Source: Stappia stellulata DSM 5886 (GTDB lineage Bacteria; Pseudomonadota; Alphaproteobacteria; Rhizobiales; Stappiaceae). From it: 64,000 bases of DNA. The stretch spans positions 1 to 64,000 of the forward strand of contig NZ_AUIM01000012.1 in assembly GCF_000423705.1 (NCBI RefSeq), read 5' to 3'. This document shows, in pieces, positions 27,655 through 36,456 of the stretch; the stretch's first letter is position 1, and every line of letters begins with the position of its first letter. Made by a program: the position numbers and the translations under genes. The notes under the pieces are model-generated. The model saw only the letters and a list, made by a program, of their open reading frames with translations, was not told the origin of the DNA and searched no databases.

Positions 27655-28977
27655 ATGCTGGCACAGGAACTCATCCGCAAGAAACGCGATGGCGGCACGC
27701 TGGATGCCGAGGAGATCGGCTTTTTCGTCAAGGGGCTGGTCGACAGGTCGGTGACCGACGCGCAGGTCTCCGCACTGGCGATGGCGATCATCTTCCGCAA
27801 GCTCTCGGGCGACGAACGCGTTGCGCTGACGCTCGCCATGCGCGACAGCGGCACGGTGCTCGACTGGTCGGACCTCGACCGGCCGGTGGTCGACAAGCAT
27901 TCCACCGGTGGCGTCGGCGACAATGTGTCCTTGATGCTGGCGCCGGCGCTGGCGGCCTGCGGCGCGGCGGTGCCGATGATTTCCGGGCGGGGTCTCGGTC
28001 ATACCGGCGGCACGCTCGACAAGTTCGACAGCATCCCGGGCTATGTTACGCAGCCCGATAATGCGCTGTTTCACAAGGTGGTGGCCGATGTCGGCTGCGC
28101 GATCATCGGACAGACGGCGGATCTTGCGCCGGCGGACAAGCGCTTCTATGCGATCCGCGACGTGACCGGCACGGTGGAAAGCGTCGACCTCATCACCGCC
28201 TCGATCTTGTCGAAGAAGCTCGCCGCCGGGCTTCAGGGGCTTGTGCTCGACGTCAAATGGGGAAGCGGTGCCTTCATGGCGACGCTCGAGGAGGCGATGG
28301 CGCTTGCCGAAAGCCTCGTCGCGGTCGCCAATGGCGCGGGCTGCCGGACCACCGCTCTCCTGACCGACATGAACGAGCCGCTGGCGTCTGCCGCCGGCAA
28401 CGCGCTGGAAGTGCGCAACGCGGTCGATTTCCTCACCGGTCGGGCCGTCGACAACCGGCTTCACGATGTGACCGTCGCGCTTGGCGGCGAGGCGCTGGCG
28501 ACCGCGGGGCTTGCGGCGGACAGGGCGGCGGGGACCGATGCGATGCGGGGTGCCTTTGAAAGCGGGGCAGCGGCCGAGCATTTCGCGCGCATGGTGACCG
28601 CACTTGGCGGTCCGGCGGATTTTCTGGAGAAGTACGAGGCTTACCTGCCGTCCGCCCCGGTGGAGCGGGCGATCTATCCGCTCGAGGAGGGAACCGTCCT
28701 GTCGGTCGATGCGCGCGCCATCGGCGTTGCGGTGGTGGAACTCGGCGGCGGACGCCGCCGGCCGGAAGACACGATCGATCCCTCCGTCGGGCTGGAACAT
28801 CTCGCAGGCGTCGGGCATTCCGTCGACAGCGACGCGCCGCTTGCGATCGTTCATGCGGCCGATGAGGAAAGTGCCGCCCGTGCGGTCGCGCTTGTTCAAA
28901 ACGCCTACACGATCGGCGCCGCCGCACAGGTGGAGGACAGGCCGGTGATCGCCGGACGGGTCGGTCCGTCGGGTTGA
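27655..28977 (+). CDS. deoA: Thymidine phosphorylase
   Basis: Phosphorolyses thymidine and deoxyuridine. 440 residues, the same length as E. coli DeoA. Seen: [26 protein letters not shown], and the hinge/phosphate segment [10 protein letters not shown]. It starts 5 bp after deoC; ATG 27655 is the first residue of the conserved N-terminus ([13 protein letters not shown]). Together with deoC and deoB it forms a complete deo pathway. Confidence 0.95.
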   Translation: MLAQELIRKKRDGGTLDAEEIGFFVKGLVDRSVTDAQVSALAMAIIFRKLSGDERVALTLAMRDSGTVLDWSDLDRPVVDKHSTGGVGDNVSLMLAPALAACGAAVPMISGRGLGHTGGTLDKFDSIPGYVTQPDNALFHKVVADVGCAIIGQTADLAPADKRFYAIRDVTGTVESVDLITASILSKKLAAGLQGLVLDVKWGSGAFMATLEEAMALAESLVAVANGAGCRTTALLTDMNEPLASAAGNALEVRNAVDFLTGRAVDNRLHDVTVALGGEALATAGLAADRAAGTDAMRGAFESGAAAEHFARMVTALGGPADFLEKYEAYLPSAPVERAIYPLEEGTVLSVDARAIGVAVVELGGGRRRPEDTIDPSVGLEHLAGVGHSVDSDAPLAIVHAADEESAARAVALVQNAYTIGAAAQVEDRPVIAGRVGPSG

Positions 28978-29036
28978 CCGTGCGAGCGACGAAAGACGGG
29001 ACGAACCCGTCAGACTGCTGACAAAGAGGAAACCCC

Positions 29037-30257
29037 ATGGCCCGCGCAATCCTGTGCGTATTGGACAGTTTCGGCATCGGCGGTGCTCCGGATGCGGCAA
29101 GCTTTGGTGACGAGGGCGCGAACACGCTCGGTCATATCGCGGCCGCCTGCGCCGCCGGCGCGGCCGATCGCGAAGGCCTGCGCGAAGGCCCGCTCACGCT
29201 TCCCAACATGACGCGTCTCGGTCTGGCGCGGGCATCGCTTCTGGCGAGCGGCGAGGCGCCCGCCGGCCTCGACGTTGGCGTGGAGCCGGACGGGATCTGG
29301 GGGGCTGCGAGCGAGACCTCGCACGGCAAGGACACGCCCTCCGGCCACTGGGAAATCGCCGGCGTGCCGGTCGCATTCGACTGGGGCTATTTTCCCGATA
29401 CCGAGCCGACCTTTCCCGAGAACCTGACCGAGGCCATCGTGGCGCAAGGCGGCCTGCCGGGAATTCTCGGCGACAAGCATGCTTCCGGAACGGTGATCAT
29501 CGCGGAGCTTGGGGAGGAGCACATCAGGACGGGAAAGCCGATCTGCTACACGAGCGGCGATTCCGTCTTCCAGATCGCAGCTCATGAGACCCATTTCGGC
29601 CTGGAGCGCCTCTATGCGCTCTGCGAGACCGTAAGATCGCTGGTCGATCCCCACAACATCGGGCGGGTGATCGCGCGTCCCTTCGTCGGCGAGACGGCCG
29701 AGACCTTCGAACGCACCGCCAACCGTCGCGACTACTCCGTCCTCCCGCCCGAACCGACATTGCTCGACCGGGTGGTGGACGCCGGCCGCCGGACGCATAC
29801 GGTCGGCAAGATCGCCGATATCTTTGCCCATCAGGGGATTTCAACGGTCCGCAAGGCCGCCGGCAACATGGCGCTTTTCGACGAGACGCTGGCGGCGATG
29901 GAAGAGGCGGAGGACGGCGATCTCGTCTTCGTCAACTTCATCGATTTCGACAGCCTGTTCGGCCACCGCCGCGATGTTGCGGGCTATGCCGCCGCCCTTG
30001 AAGCCTTCGATGCGCGGCTGCCGGAACTGCTTGCGCGGCTGAAGCCGGGCGACCTGCTGCTGCTCACCGCCGATCACGGCTGCGACCCGACATGGCGCGG
30101 TACGGATCACACCCGCGAACGCATCCCGGTGATCGGCACGGGGCCGGGGCTTCCCGCCGCCGCCATCGGCGTGCGCGCGACCTTCGCGGACATCGGCGAG
30201 ACGGTTGCGGCGCATCTGGGTCTTCCGCCGGGCCGGCACGGAAAGGGGTTCCTGTAA
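29037..30257 (+). CDS. deoB: Phosphopentomutase
   Basis: Interconverts (deoxy)ribose 1-phosphate and 5-phosphate, linking the phosphorylases to DeoC. 406 residues, alkaline-phosphatase superfamily. The metal-site N-terminus is [12 protein letters not shown], the active-site Thr is in EGANTLGHI, and the late metal motif is [18 protein letters not shown]. An AGAGGAAA ribosome site precedes the ATG. Confidence 0.96.
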   Translation: MARAILCVLDSFGIGGAPDAASFGDEGANTLGHIAAACAAGAADREGLREGPLTLPNMTRLGLARASLLASGEAPAGLDVGVEPDGIWGAASETSHGKDTPSGHWEIAGVPVAFDWGYFPDTEPTFPENLTEAIVAQGGLPGILGDKHASGTVIIAELGEEHIRTGKPICYTSGDSVFQIAAHETHFGLERLYALCETVRSLVDPHNIGRVIARPFVGETAETFERTANRRDYSVLPPEPTLLDRVVDAGRRTHTVGKIADIFAHQGISTVRKAAGNMALFDETLAAMEEAEDGDLVFVNFIDFDSLFGHRRDVAGYAAALEAFDARLPELLARLKPGDLLLLTADHGCDPTWRGTDHTRERIPVIGTGPGLPAAAIGVRATFADIGETVAAHLGLPPGRHGKGFL

Positions 30258-30267
30258 ACGGCGACGC

Positions 30268-30297
30268 GCGGCCCCCGGATAAGCGGCCCCCGGATAA
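30268..30297. repeat. 15-bp perfect tandem duplication
   Basis: The unit gcggcccccggataa occurs back to back at 30268-30282 and 30283-30297, in the 58-bp gap between deoB and the PhyH-family gene, just upstream of that gene's ribosome site. It looks like a replication-slippage product and could change leader structure. Confidence 0.85.
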
Positions 30298-30315
30298 CAT
30301 GACAAGGACGGACGA

Positions 30316-31188
30316 ATGATTGCACGCTCATTTGACGCGCCCGCCGACGGTCGTTTGACGCCGGAGATGCGCAAGGCTTACGCGGACGACGGCTTTTTGG
30401 TGCTCAACCGCTACAAGAGTGCCGGGGAATGCGACGCGCTTGCCAGTCGCATGGCCGAATTGATCGACGCCTTCGATCCGGCGGAAAACGCCTCCGTCTT
30501 CGAGACGGGCGCGCAGAGCCACGCCCGCGACCGCTATTTTCGCGAAAGCGGCGACAAGATCCGCTTCTTCTTCGAGGAGGAAGCCTTTGATGCCGACGGC
30601 AAGCTGACACGGCCCAAGCAGGATGCGCTCAACAAGGTCGGCCATGCGCTGCATGATCTCGATCCCGTGTTCGAGGCGTTTTCCCGCGATCCGCGCCTGG
30701 CGCGCACCGCCGCCGATCTCGGGCTGGCCGATCCGCTGCTGGCGCAGTCGATGTATATCTTCAAGCCGCCGGAGATCGGCGGCGAGGTCAATTGTCATCA
30801 GGATTCCACCTTCCTGCATACCGAGCCGCTCTCCTGCACCGGTTTCTGGTTCGCGCTTGAAGACGCGGACGAGACCAACGGCGGGCTGCTGGGCGTGCCG
30901 GGCGGTCACACCGGGCCTTTGCGTCAGCGCTTTCACTACGACGGCGACGGTCTGACGATGGAGACGCTGGACAAGACGCCCTTCGGCGCGGATGCAGCCC
31001 TTGTCGCGCCCAAGGGGACGCTCGTCGTGCTGCACGGCCTCGTTCCCCATCGCTCCGCGCCCAACCGCTCGCCGCGCTCGCGTCATGCCTACGCGCTGCA
31101 TATGGTCGATGGCGCAGCCCGGTGGTCGGCGGACAACTGGCTCCTGCGGGCAGCGGATAATCCGATGCGGGGATTTGGCGGCTCATGA
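30316..31188 (+). CDS. PHYHD1-like Fe(II)/2-oxoglutarate dioxygenase (phytanoyl-CoA dioxygenase family)
   Basis: 290-residue PhyH-family oxygenase. Metal ligands H161 and D163 (CHQDSTF), distal H245 (PHRSAPN) and the 2-oxoglutarate-binding Arg near 256 are all present, so it should be active. Segments such as SMYIFKPPEIGGEV and the C-terminal RWSADNWL resemble the animal PHYHD1 branch rather than phytanoyl-CoA hydroxylase. It sits between deoB and the adenosine deaminase gene, overlapping the latter by 4 bp, so the substrate is probably a nucleoside, nucleobase or pentose derivative (inference from context). No lipid gene is nearby. Confidence 0.88.
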   Translation: MIARSFDAPADGRLTPEMRKAYADDGFLVLNRYKSAGECDALASRMAELIDAFDPAENASVFETGAQSHARDRYFRESGDKIRFFFEEEAFDADGKLTRPKQDALNKVGHALHDLDPVFEAFSRDPRLARTAADLGLADPLLAQSMYIFKPPEIGGEVNCHQDSTFLHTEPLSCTGFWFALEDADETNGGLLGVPGGHTGPLRQRFHYDGDGLTMETLDKTPFGADAALVAPKGTLVVLHGLVPHRSAPNRSPRSRHAYALHMVDGAARWSADNWLLRAADNPMRGFGGS

Positions 31189-32204
31189 CGCAATCCCTGG
31201 CCCCGGCCGTCGTGCCCAAGGCGGAACTGCATGTCCACATCGAGGGCGCCGCGTCGCCGGAGTTGGTGCGCGAGCTTGCCCAGCAAAACGGCGTCGATGT
31301 CACCGGCCTCTTTGCCGAGGACGGGGCCTACGCGTGGAGCGATTTCACACAGTTTCTCGCCGCCTATGACAGCGCAAGCCGGGTGTTTCGCACCCCTCAG
31401 GACTATACGCGTCTCTCCGAGACCTATCTGCGCTCCATCGCCGAACAAGGCGCGATCTACGCCGAACTCACCATCTCGCCCGACCATGCCGCCGCGGCGG
31501 GTCTCTCTTATGCCGACTACGTCGGCGGCCTTGCCGAGGGCATCTACCGGGCACGGGAGGCAACCGGCATCGAGGCGCGCATGATCGTCGTCGGTGTGCG
31601 CCACTTCGGTGCGCGCGCGGTGGAGCAGGTGGCGGCACAGGTCACCGCCCGGCCCCATCCGCTTGTAACCGGCTTCGGCCTTGCCGGTGACGAGGCGGAG
31701 GGTCATCCGGCGAATTTCGCCCGTGCCTTTCGCATGGCGGGCGAGGCGGGGCTCGGACTGACGGCCCATGCCGGCGAGACGGCGGGCGCGGAAAGCGTCA
31801 CGGCCGCGCTCGACTTCCTGCAAGTCTCGCGGATCGGCCACGGCGTGCGCGCCATCGAGGACACGGCCGTGGTCGAGCGCCTGGCGCGCGACGGCATCGT
31901 TCTGGAGGTGTGCCCCGGCTCCAATCTGGCGCTGGGGCTTTATGGCGCGCTACGGTTTCACCCGGTCAACCTGCTGCGCCGCGCCGGCTGTCGCATCACG
32001 CTGAATTCCGACGATCCACCGTTCTTCGGTACGACCCTTGGCGAGGAGTACGAGGGATGCGCGCGCACCTTCGGCTGGAGCCGGGAGCAGTGCCTGGACA
32101 TCACCCGAACCGCCATTGGCGCCGCCTTTTGCGACGAAGACACGCGCGGGCACCTGCTGCGTGCGGTGGCGGATGCGGCGGGGGCGCCTCCGGCCCCGGC
32201 CTGA
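31185..32204 (+). CDS. add: Adenosine deaminase family protein (adenosine or adenine deaminase)
   Basis: 339-residue zinc amidohydrolase of the Add family. Seen: ELHVHIEG (first metal His pair), TAHAGETAG (metal His and catalytic Glu), RIGHGVRA, and NSDDPPFFGTTL (metal Asp). The late SDDPPFF form is closer to adenine deaminases of this family than to classical Add, so the true substrate could be adenine; the cluster would fit either. Start set by the 4-bp overlap with the oxygenase gene. Confidence 0.9.
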   Translation: MTQSLAPAVVPKAELHVHIEGAASPELVRELAQQNGVDVTGLFAEDGAYAWSDFTQFLAAYDSASRVFRTPQDYTRLSETYLRSIAEQGAIYAELTISPDHAAAAGLSYADYVGGLAEGIYRAREATGIEARMIVVGVRHFGARAVEQVAAQVTARPHPLVTGFGLAGDEAEGHPANFARAFRMAGEAGLGLTAHAGETAGAESVTAALDFLQVSRIGHGVRAIEDTAVVERLARDGIVLEVCPGSNLALGLYGALRFHPVNLLRRAGCRITLNSDDPPFFGTTLGEEYEGCARTFGWSREQCLDITRTAIGAAFCDEDTRGHLLRAVADAAGAPPAPA

Positions 32205-32349
32205 GGAAAGCCGTGGGGCTTGTTGCTTTTCGCGACCGTCAGTGTTCCGCTCCGTGAGCGCTTGAACTAGAAGGATCGCAGCGAGGCGGCGTGCGGGCAG
32301 TCCGGTCCCGCGTTCAGACGATCCGGTCCGACACAAGAAGAGGCGAGAC

Positions 32350-32979
32350 ATGACAGGTGCCACCGTAATCGACCATCCGCTGGTTCAGCACAAGCTCACC
32401 CACATGCGGATGAAGGACACCTCGACCCAAGGGTTTCGCCGGCTTTTGCGGGAGATTTCCGTCCTGCTGACCTATGAGGTCACCCGCGACCTCCCGATCG
32501 CGCCGATGGAGATCGACACGCCGCTTCAGCCGATGTCGGCGCCCGTGATCGAGGGCAAGAAGCTCGTCTTCGCCTCCGTCCTGCGCGCCGGAAACGGTCT
32601 GCTGGAGGGCATGCTGGAGCTGGTGCCGGCGGCCCGTGTCGCTCACATCGGCCTTTATCGCGATCCGGAGACGCTGCAGCCGGTCGAATATTACTTCAAG
32701 GCGCCCGACGGCCTCGCCGAACGGCTCGTGGTGGTGGTGGATCCGATGCTGGCGACCGCCAACTCCGCGATTGCCGCCGTACAGCGCTTGAAGGATCGCG
32801 GCGCGACGCGGCTGCGCTTCCTGTGCCTGCTTGCCGCGCCCGAAGGCATCGCCAAGTTCAACGAGGCCCATCCCGACGTGCCGATTTACACCGCCGCCAT
32901 CGACGAAAGGCTCAACGAGAAGGGCTATATCGTGCCGGGCCTGGGCGACGCGGGCGACCGCATGTACGGCACCAAATAA
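32350..32979 (+). CDS. upp: Uracil phosphoribosyltransferase
   Basis: Salvages uracil to UMP with PRPP. 209 residues, the usual length. Seen: [21 protein letters not shown], the PRPP loop [13 protein letters not shown], and the C-terminal [17 protein letters not shown]. It starts 145 bp after add, so it may have its own promoter, but it completes the pathway by using the uracil released by pyrimidine phosphorolysis. Confidence 0.96.
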   Translation: MTGATVIDHPLVQHKLTHMRMKDTSTQGFRRLLREISVLLTYEVTRDLPIAPMEIDTPLQPMSAPVIEGKKLVFASVLRAGNGLLEGMLELVPAARVAHIGLYRDPETLQPVEYYFKAPDGLAERLVVVVDPMLATANSAIAAVQRLKDRGATRLRFLCLLAAPEGIAKFNEAHPDVPIYTAAIDERLNEKGYIVPGLGDAGDRMYGTK

Positions 32980-33014
32980 GCCAGGCTTTTCAGCCCGATA
33001 CCGGAGGCGTGGAC

Positions 33015-33941
33015 ATGATAGCGGTTTTTGGGTCGATCAACCTGGATCTGGTTGTTTCCCTGCCGCGCCTGCCCGCGCCCGGCGAGACCATCGTCGGGCC
33101 GGATCACCAGAGCTTTGCCGGTGGCAAGGGGGCCAACCAGGCGCTGGCCGCCGCGCGCGCAGGGGCGCGGGTGCGCATGATCGGCGCGGTCGGACAGGAC
33201 GCGCATGCAGGTCCCGCGCTTGCCAATCTGGAAGCCGCCGGCGTCGATCTCTCCGGTGTGCGCCGTCTCGACGGCACCACGGGTCTGGCAATGATCGGGG
33301 TCGCGGCGAATGGCGAAAACCAGATCATGTGCGCCAGCGGGGTGAACGCGCGCGTCGCCGCCGACTGGCTTGAGGGCGAATTGTCCTCCGAGGTGCTTCT
33401 GGTGTTGCAGCGCGAGTTGCGCGCCGAACCGATCCGCGATGCGGTGGCGCGCGCCCGTGCGGCCGGAGCGCGGGTGTTGCTCAATGCGGCGCCTTCGGGA
33501 GATGCGGATCTGGCATCGCTTCTCGACGATGTCGATATCGTGGTCGCAAACGAGATCGAGGCGGCGGAACTGGGGTGTGCGCGCGGCGCGGCGGGCGACG
33601 CCTCCGTGGAGGCCCTCTGCGCTGCGCTCGGCGGCACAGGCAGGTTGTGCGTCGTGACGCTCGGAGCGCGCGGGTTGGTCGCATGCAAGGGCGCCGACGT
33701 CTGGCGCGTTGCCGCACCGCGCATCGATGTGGTGGACACCACCGGGGCGGGCGATGCCTTCGTCGGGGGCTTCGCGGCGGCGCTCGACCGGGGCGCCGAT
33801 GTGGCGCGCGCACTGTGCGAGGGCACGGCCGCAGGTGCGCTGGCCTGTACGGCGACGGGCGCGCAAACCGCCTCGCCGGATGCCGGGGCAATCGCGGACC
33901 TGGCGGATACGCTCGTTTGCGACGATGCGCGGGCGGGTTGA
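33015..33941 (+). CDS. rbsK: Ribokinase
   Basis: PfkB-family sugar kinase, 308 residues, phosphorylating ribose (or deoxyribose) at C5. First signature region FAGGKGANQALAAARAG, second signature DTTGAGDAFVGG with the catalytic Asp. ATG 33015 has CGGAGG upstream and is 35 bp after upp. The last gene of the cluster; it would capture free ribose produced by nucleoside hydrolysis or imported with nucleosides. Confidence 0.9.
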   Translation: MIAVFGSINLDLVVSLPRLPAPGETIVGPDHQSFAGGKGANQALAAARAGARVRMIGAVGQDAHAGPALANLEAAGVDLSGVRRLDGTTGLAMIGVAANGENQIMCASGVNARVAADWLEGELSSEVLLVLQRELRAEPIRDAVARARAAGARVLLNAAPSGDADLASLLDDVDIVVANEIEAAELGCARGAAGDASVEALCAALGGTGRLCVVTLGARGLVACKGADVWRVAAPRIDVVDTTGAGDAFVGGFAAALDRGADVARALCEGTAAGALACTATGAQTASPDAGAIADLADTLVCDDARAG

Positions 33942-34092
33942 CCCCATTGATGCCGCCGGATTGCGACAATGCAAGGCTTTCGGGTAACCCTTTGCAAACC
34001 CAGACTGGCTGTTTTCCGTGCAGGTCAGCCCTCCCTTAACCCGTTTCGCGGATACTTCTCCCATCCATCCGCGCAAGGGCGAAGAGGGACCG

Positions 34093-34620
34093 ATGGGACG
34101 CTATCTGATCATTGCGATTGCGGTTGCCGTGGCCGCGGCCTTCGGCCCGGACATCGCCCGGACCTATCTGGACGACGGCCGCCTTCTCGCCGCCGCGCGG
34201 GTCGATGACGGCGACAGCGACAGTGATGCATCGCGGACGTCCTCGGGTCTGCGCACCCTCGTGCTCAAGGCGGGGTACAACGGTCATTTCCAGGTGAACG
34301 CCCATTTCAACGGTCGGCCCGTGCGCTCGTTGATCGATACGGGCGCCTCCGCCGTCGCCTTGCCGCTCGACGTGGCGCGGGCGGCCGGCATCGCGCCGTC
34401 CGCGTCGGACTATACCGTTCGGGTCAAGACCGCCAATGGCATGGCGCTGGCTGCGCCGGTGCGGCTGCGGGAAATGCGCCTCGGCAGCATCCGCATGCGG
34501 AATGTGGAGGCCCTGGTGATGCCGGCGGGGGCGCTGGAAATCCCTTTGATCGGCATGTCGGCGCTCAATCGCCTGCGCACCGTCGACATCCGCTCCGGCA
34601 CCATGCGGCTCATTCAGTAG
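34093..34620 (+). CDS. Retropepsin-like aspartic protease, TIGR02281 family
   Basis: 175-residue protein with an N-terminal membrane anchor (about 4-20) and a clan AA aspartic protease domain (about 60-175). The single active-site motif SLIDTGASAVAL means it must dimerise, like retropepsins. Periplasm-facing, common in alphaproteobacteria, function unknown. ATG 34093 follows GAAGAGGGA. Stands alone between rbsK and the acetylpolyamine amidohydrolase gene. Confidence 0.88.
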   Translation: MGRYLIIAIAVAVAAAFGPDIARTYLDDGRLLAAARVDDGDSDSDASRTSSGLRTLVLKAGYNGHFQVNAHFNGRPVRSLIDTGASAVALPLDVARAAGIAPSASDYTVRVKTANGMALAAPVRLREMRLGSIRMRNVEALVMPAGALEIPLIGMSALNRLRTVDIRSGTMRLIQ

Positions 34621-34778
34621 GCGCTCAGCGCCCGGCCTTCGCGTCCCGGCAGCATGTTCGCACCTGGATCGCGCCTCCCTGCTTGCGGCTGCCGGTCGAC
34701 ACCGTTATCAGCGATGGGGTGAGCGCTGCCCGGCCAGGACTGGCGGGCACGGCGGCAAGGGTGGGGACCCCGATTGCA

Positions 34779-35810
34779 ATGAAGACGATTTTTTCCACGG
34801 GCCAGCTGGCTCACAATCCGACCCATGAGATTTCCGACGGCGCGTTGCAGCCGGCGGTGGAAATTCCGGCGCGCGCCGAGATGGTGCGAGACCGCATTCT
34901 GCAAACCGCCTTCGGCGCGGTGCTCGAGCCGGACGATTTCGGCATGGCCCCCCTGCAGCGCGTTCACGATGCCGACTATCTGGCGTTCCTGGAAAGCTTC
35001 TGGACCCGCTGGACCAATGCCGGCCGCTCAGGCGAGGCCTTCCCGTTCGTCTGGCCGGTCAGGGGCCTGCGCAAGGATCCGGCCCCCGACCACATCGACG
35101 GCCTGCTCGGACGCTATTCCTTCGATGCCGGCACGCCGATGGGCGAACATACATTTGCCGCTGCCCGTGCCAGCGCCAATTCGGCCCTGACGGCGGCCCG
35201 GCTTGTCGCCGGCGGAGAGGCTTCCGCCTTCGCCCTGTGCCGTCCGCCCGGACATCACGCGGCGGCCGATTATTACGGCGGCTATTGCTTCCTGAACAAC
35301 GCCGCGATCGCCGCCCAGTGGCTGCGCGACGCAGGCGCTGAACGGGTCGCGGTGCTCGATGTCGATTACCATCACGGCAATGGCACGCAGTCGATCTTCT
35401 ACGAGCGCGACGACGTGCTTTTCCTGTCGATCCACGCCGATCCGCGCGAGGAATATCCCTATTTTCTCGGCCATGCCGACGAGACCGGCACCGGAGCAGG
35501 CGACGGGTTCAACGCCAACTTTCCGCTGGAACTCGGGGCAGACTGGCGCATCTGGTCGGCGGCGCTCGACGTGGCTTTGAAGCGTATCGAGGCGCATCGA
35601 CCGGACACGCTGATCGTCTCGCTCGGTCTCGATCCCTACCAGAACGACCCGATCTCCAAGTTCCGTCTGACCGGCGAGGATTTCACCCGCATGGGTGCGG
35701 CCCTTGCCCGCGCCGGCCTGCCGACGGTCTTCGTGATGGAGGGCGGCTATGCGGTCGATGCGCTGGGCGTCAATTGCGTCAACGCGCTCGCCGGATTTGC
35801 GAACGCCTGA
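34779..35810 (+). CDS. aphA: Acetylpolyamine amidohydrolase (histone deacetylase family)
   Basis: 343-residue zinc-dependent deacetylase, the length of Mycoplana AphA. Active-site histidine pair in PPGHHAAAD, zinc ligands in VDYHHGNGTQ and near LGLDP, and the Tyr-containing EGGYAVD. The family removes acetyl groups from acetylated polyamines. ATG 34779 begins the conserved TIFSTGQLAHNP N-terminus; the longer open frame upstream is not conserved-looking. Ends 2 bp from the convergent HAD gene. Confidence 0.88.
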   Translation: MKTIFSTGQLAHNPTHEISDGALQPAVEIPARAEMVRDRILQTAFGAVLEPDDFGMAPLQRVHDADYLAFLESFWTRWTNAGRSGEAFPFVWPVRGLRKDPAPDHIDGLLGRYSFDAGTPMGEHTFAAARASANSALTAARLVAGGEASAFALCRPPGHHAAADYYGGYCFLNNAAIAAQWLRDAGAERVAVLDVDYHHGNGTQSIFYERDDVLFLSIHADPREEYPYFLGHADETGTGAGDGFNANFPLELGADWRIWSAALDVALKRIEAHRPDTLIVSLGLDPYQNDPISKFRLTGEDFTRMGAALARAGLPTVFVMEGGYAVDALGVNCVNALAGFANA

Positions 35811-35812
35811 GG

Positions 35813-36442
35813 TCAGCCGCGCGGCGAGAGCGGAAAGCCGTGGTCTGCAAGGGCGATCCGCAGGCCGTCCGCGCCGGAGAAATGATGGGCGTGCATGCCG
35901 ATATCCCGCGCGGCGGCGACATTCGCGGCACTGTCGTCGATGAAGATCGTCTGTTCCGGCGCAAGCCCGTTGCGGGAAAACAGCACCTGGTAGATTGCCG
36001 GATCCGGCTTGAGGACGCCTTCATGGGCGGAGACCACGACATCGTGAAACGCCTCCCTGAGGAAGGGAAAGCGGATCTCGCATTCGGCGAATTTCTCGCG
36101 CGAGAAATTGGTGATCGCGTAAAGCGGCACACCGGCTGAGCGCAATTCCTCGAGGATCGCGACGCTTCCCGCGATTTCGCCGGTCACCATTTCCTGCCAT
36201 CTTTCGTCCCAGGCGGTGATGGCCTCGGCGTGTTCGGGGTGAAGCGCAAGGCGCTCCGCGATCGCGTCCTTGAAGCTGCGGCCCTTGTCGAGGCTGAGAT
36301 TGAACTCCGGCGGGCAGACGACCTCCAGGAAATGCGCCATCTCCTCAGGGTCGGGAAAGATCTCCCGGTAGAGCGCGCGCGGGTCCCAGCGGATCAGGAC
36401 ATTGCCGATATCGAAGACGACCGTGTCGGGTGTGCGTGGCAT
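35813..36442 (-). CDS. HAD family hydrolase, YihX-like
   Basis: 209-residue haloacid dehalogenase-superfamily phosphatase. Motif I reads FDIGNVLIRWD (nucleophile Asp, with Gly-Asn in place of the second Asp as in YihX-type enzymes), motif II ITNFS, Lys in LKPDPAIYQ, and motif IV IFIDDSAAN. YihX acts on glucose 1-phosphate, but the substrate here is unknown. ATG 36442 has GAAGGAG 6 nt upstream. Divergent from the PhnD-like gene with almost no spacer. Confidence 0.9.
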   Translation of the reverse strand: MPRTPDTVVFDIGNVLIRWDPRALYREIFPDPEEMAHFLEVVCPPEFNLSLDKGRSFKDAIAERLALHPEHAEAITAWDERWQEMVTGEIAGSVAILEELRSAGVPLYAITNFSREKFAECEIRFPFLREAFHDVVVSAHEGVLKPDPAIYQVLFSRNGLAPEQTIFIDDSAANVAAARDIGMHAHHFSGADGLRIALADHGFPLSPRG

Positions 36443-36456
36443 GATGGCTCCTTCAA

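Noticed and set aside
30316-31188. The first PhyH protein as a second halogenase
   Set aside because: Its metal motif is a normal HQD (H161, D163), so it should be a hydroxylase-type enzyme.
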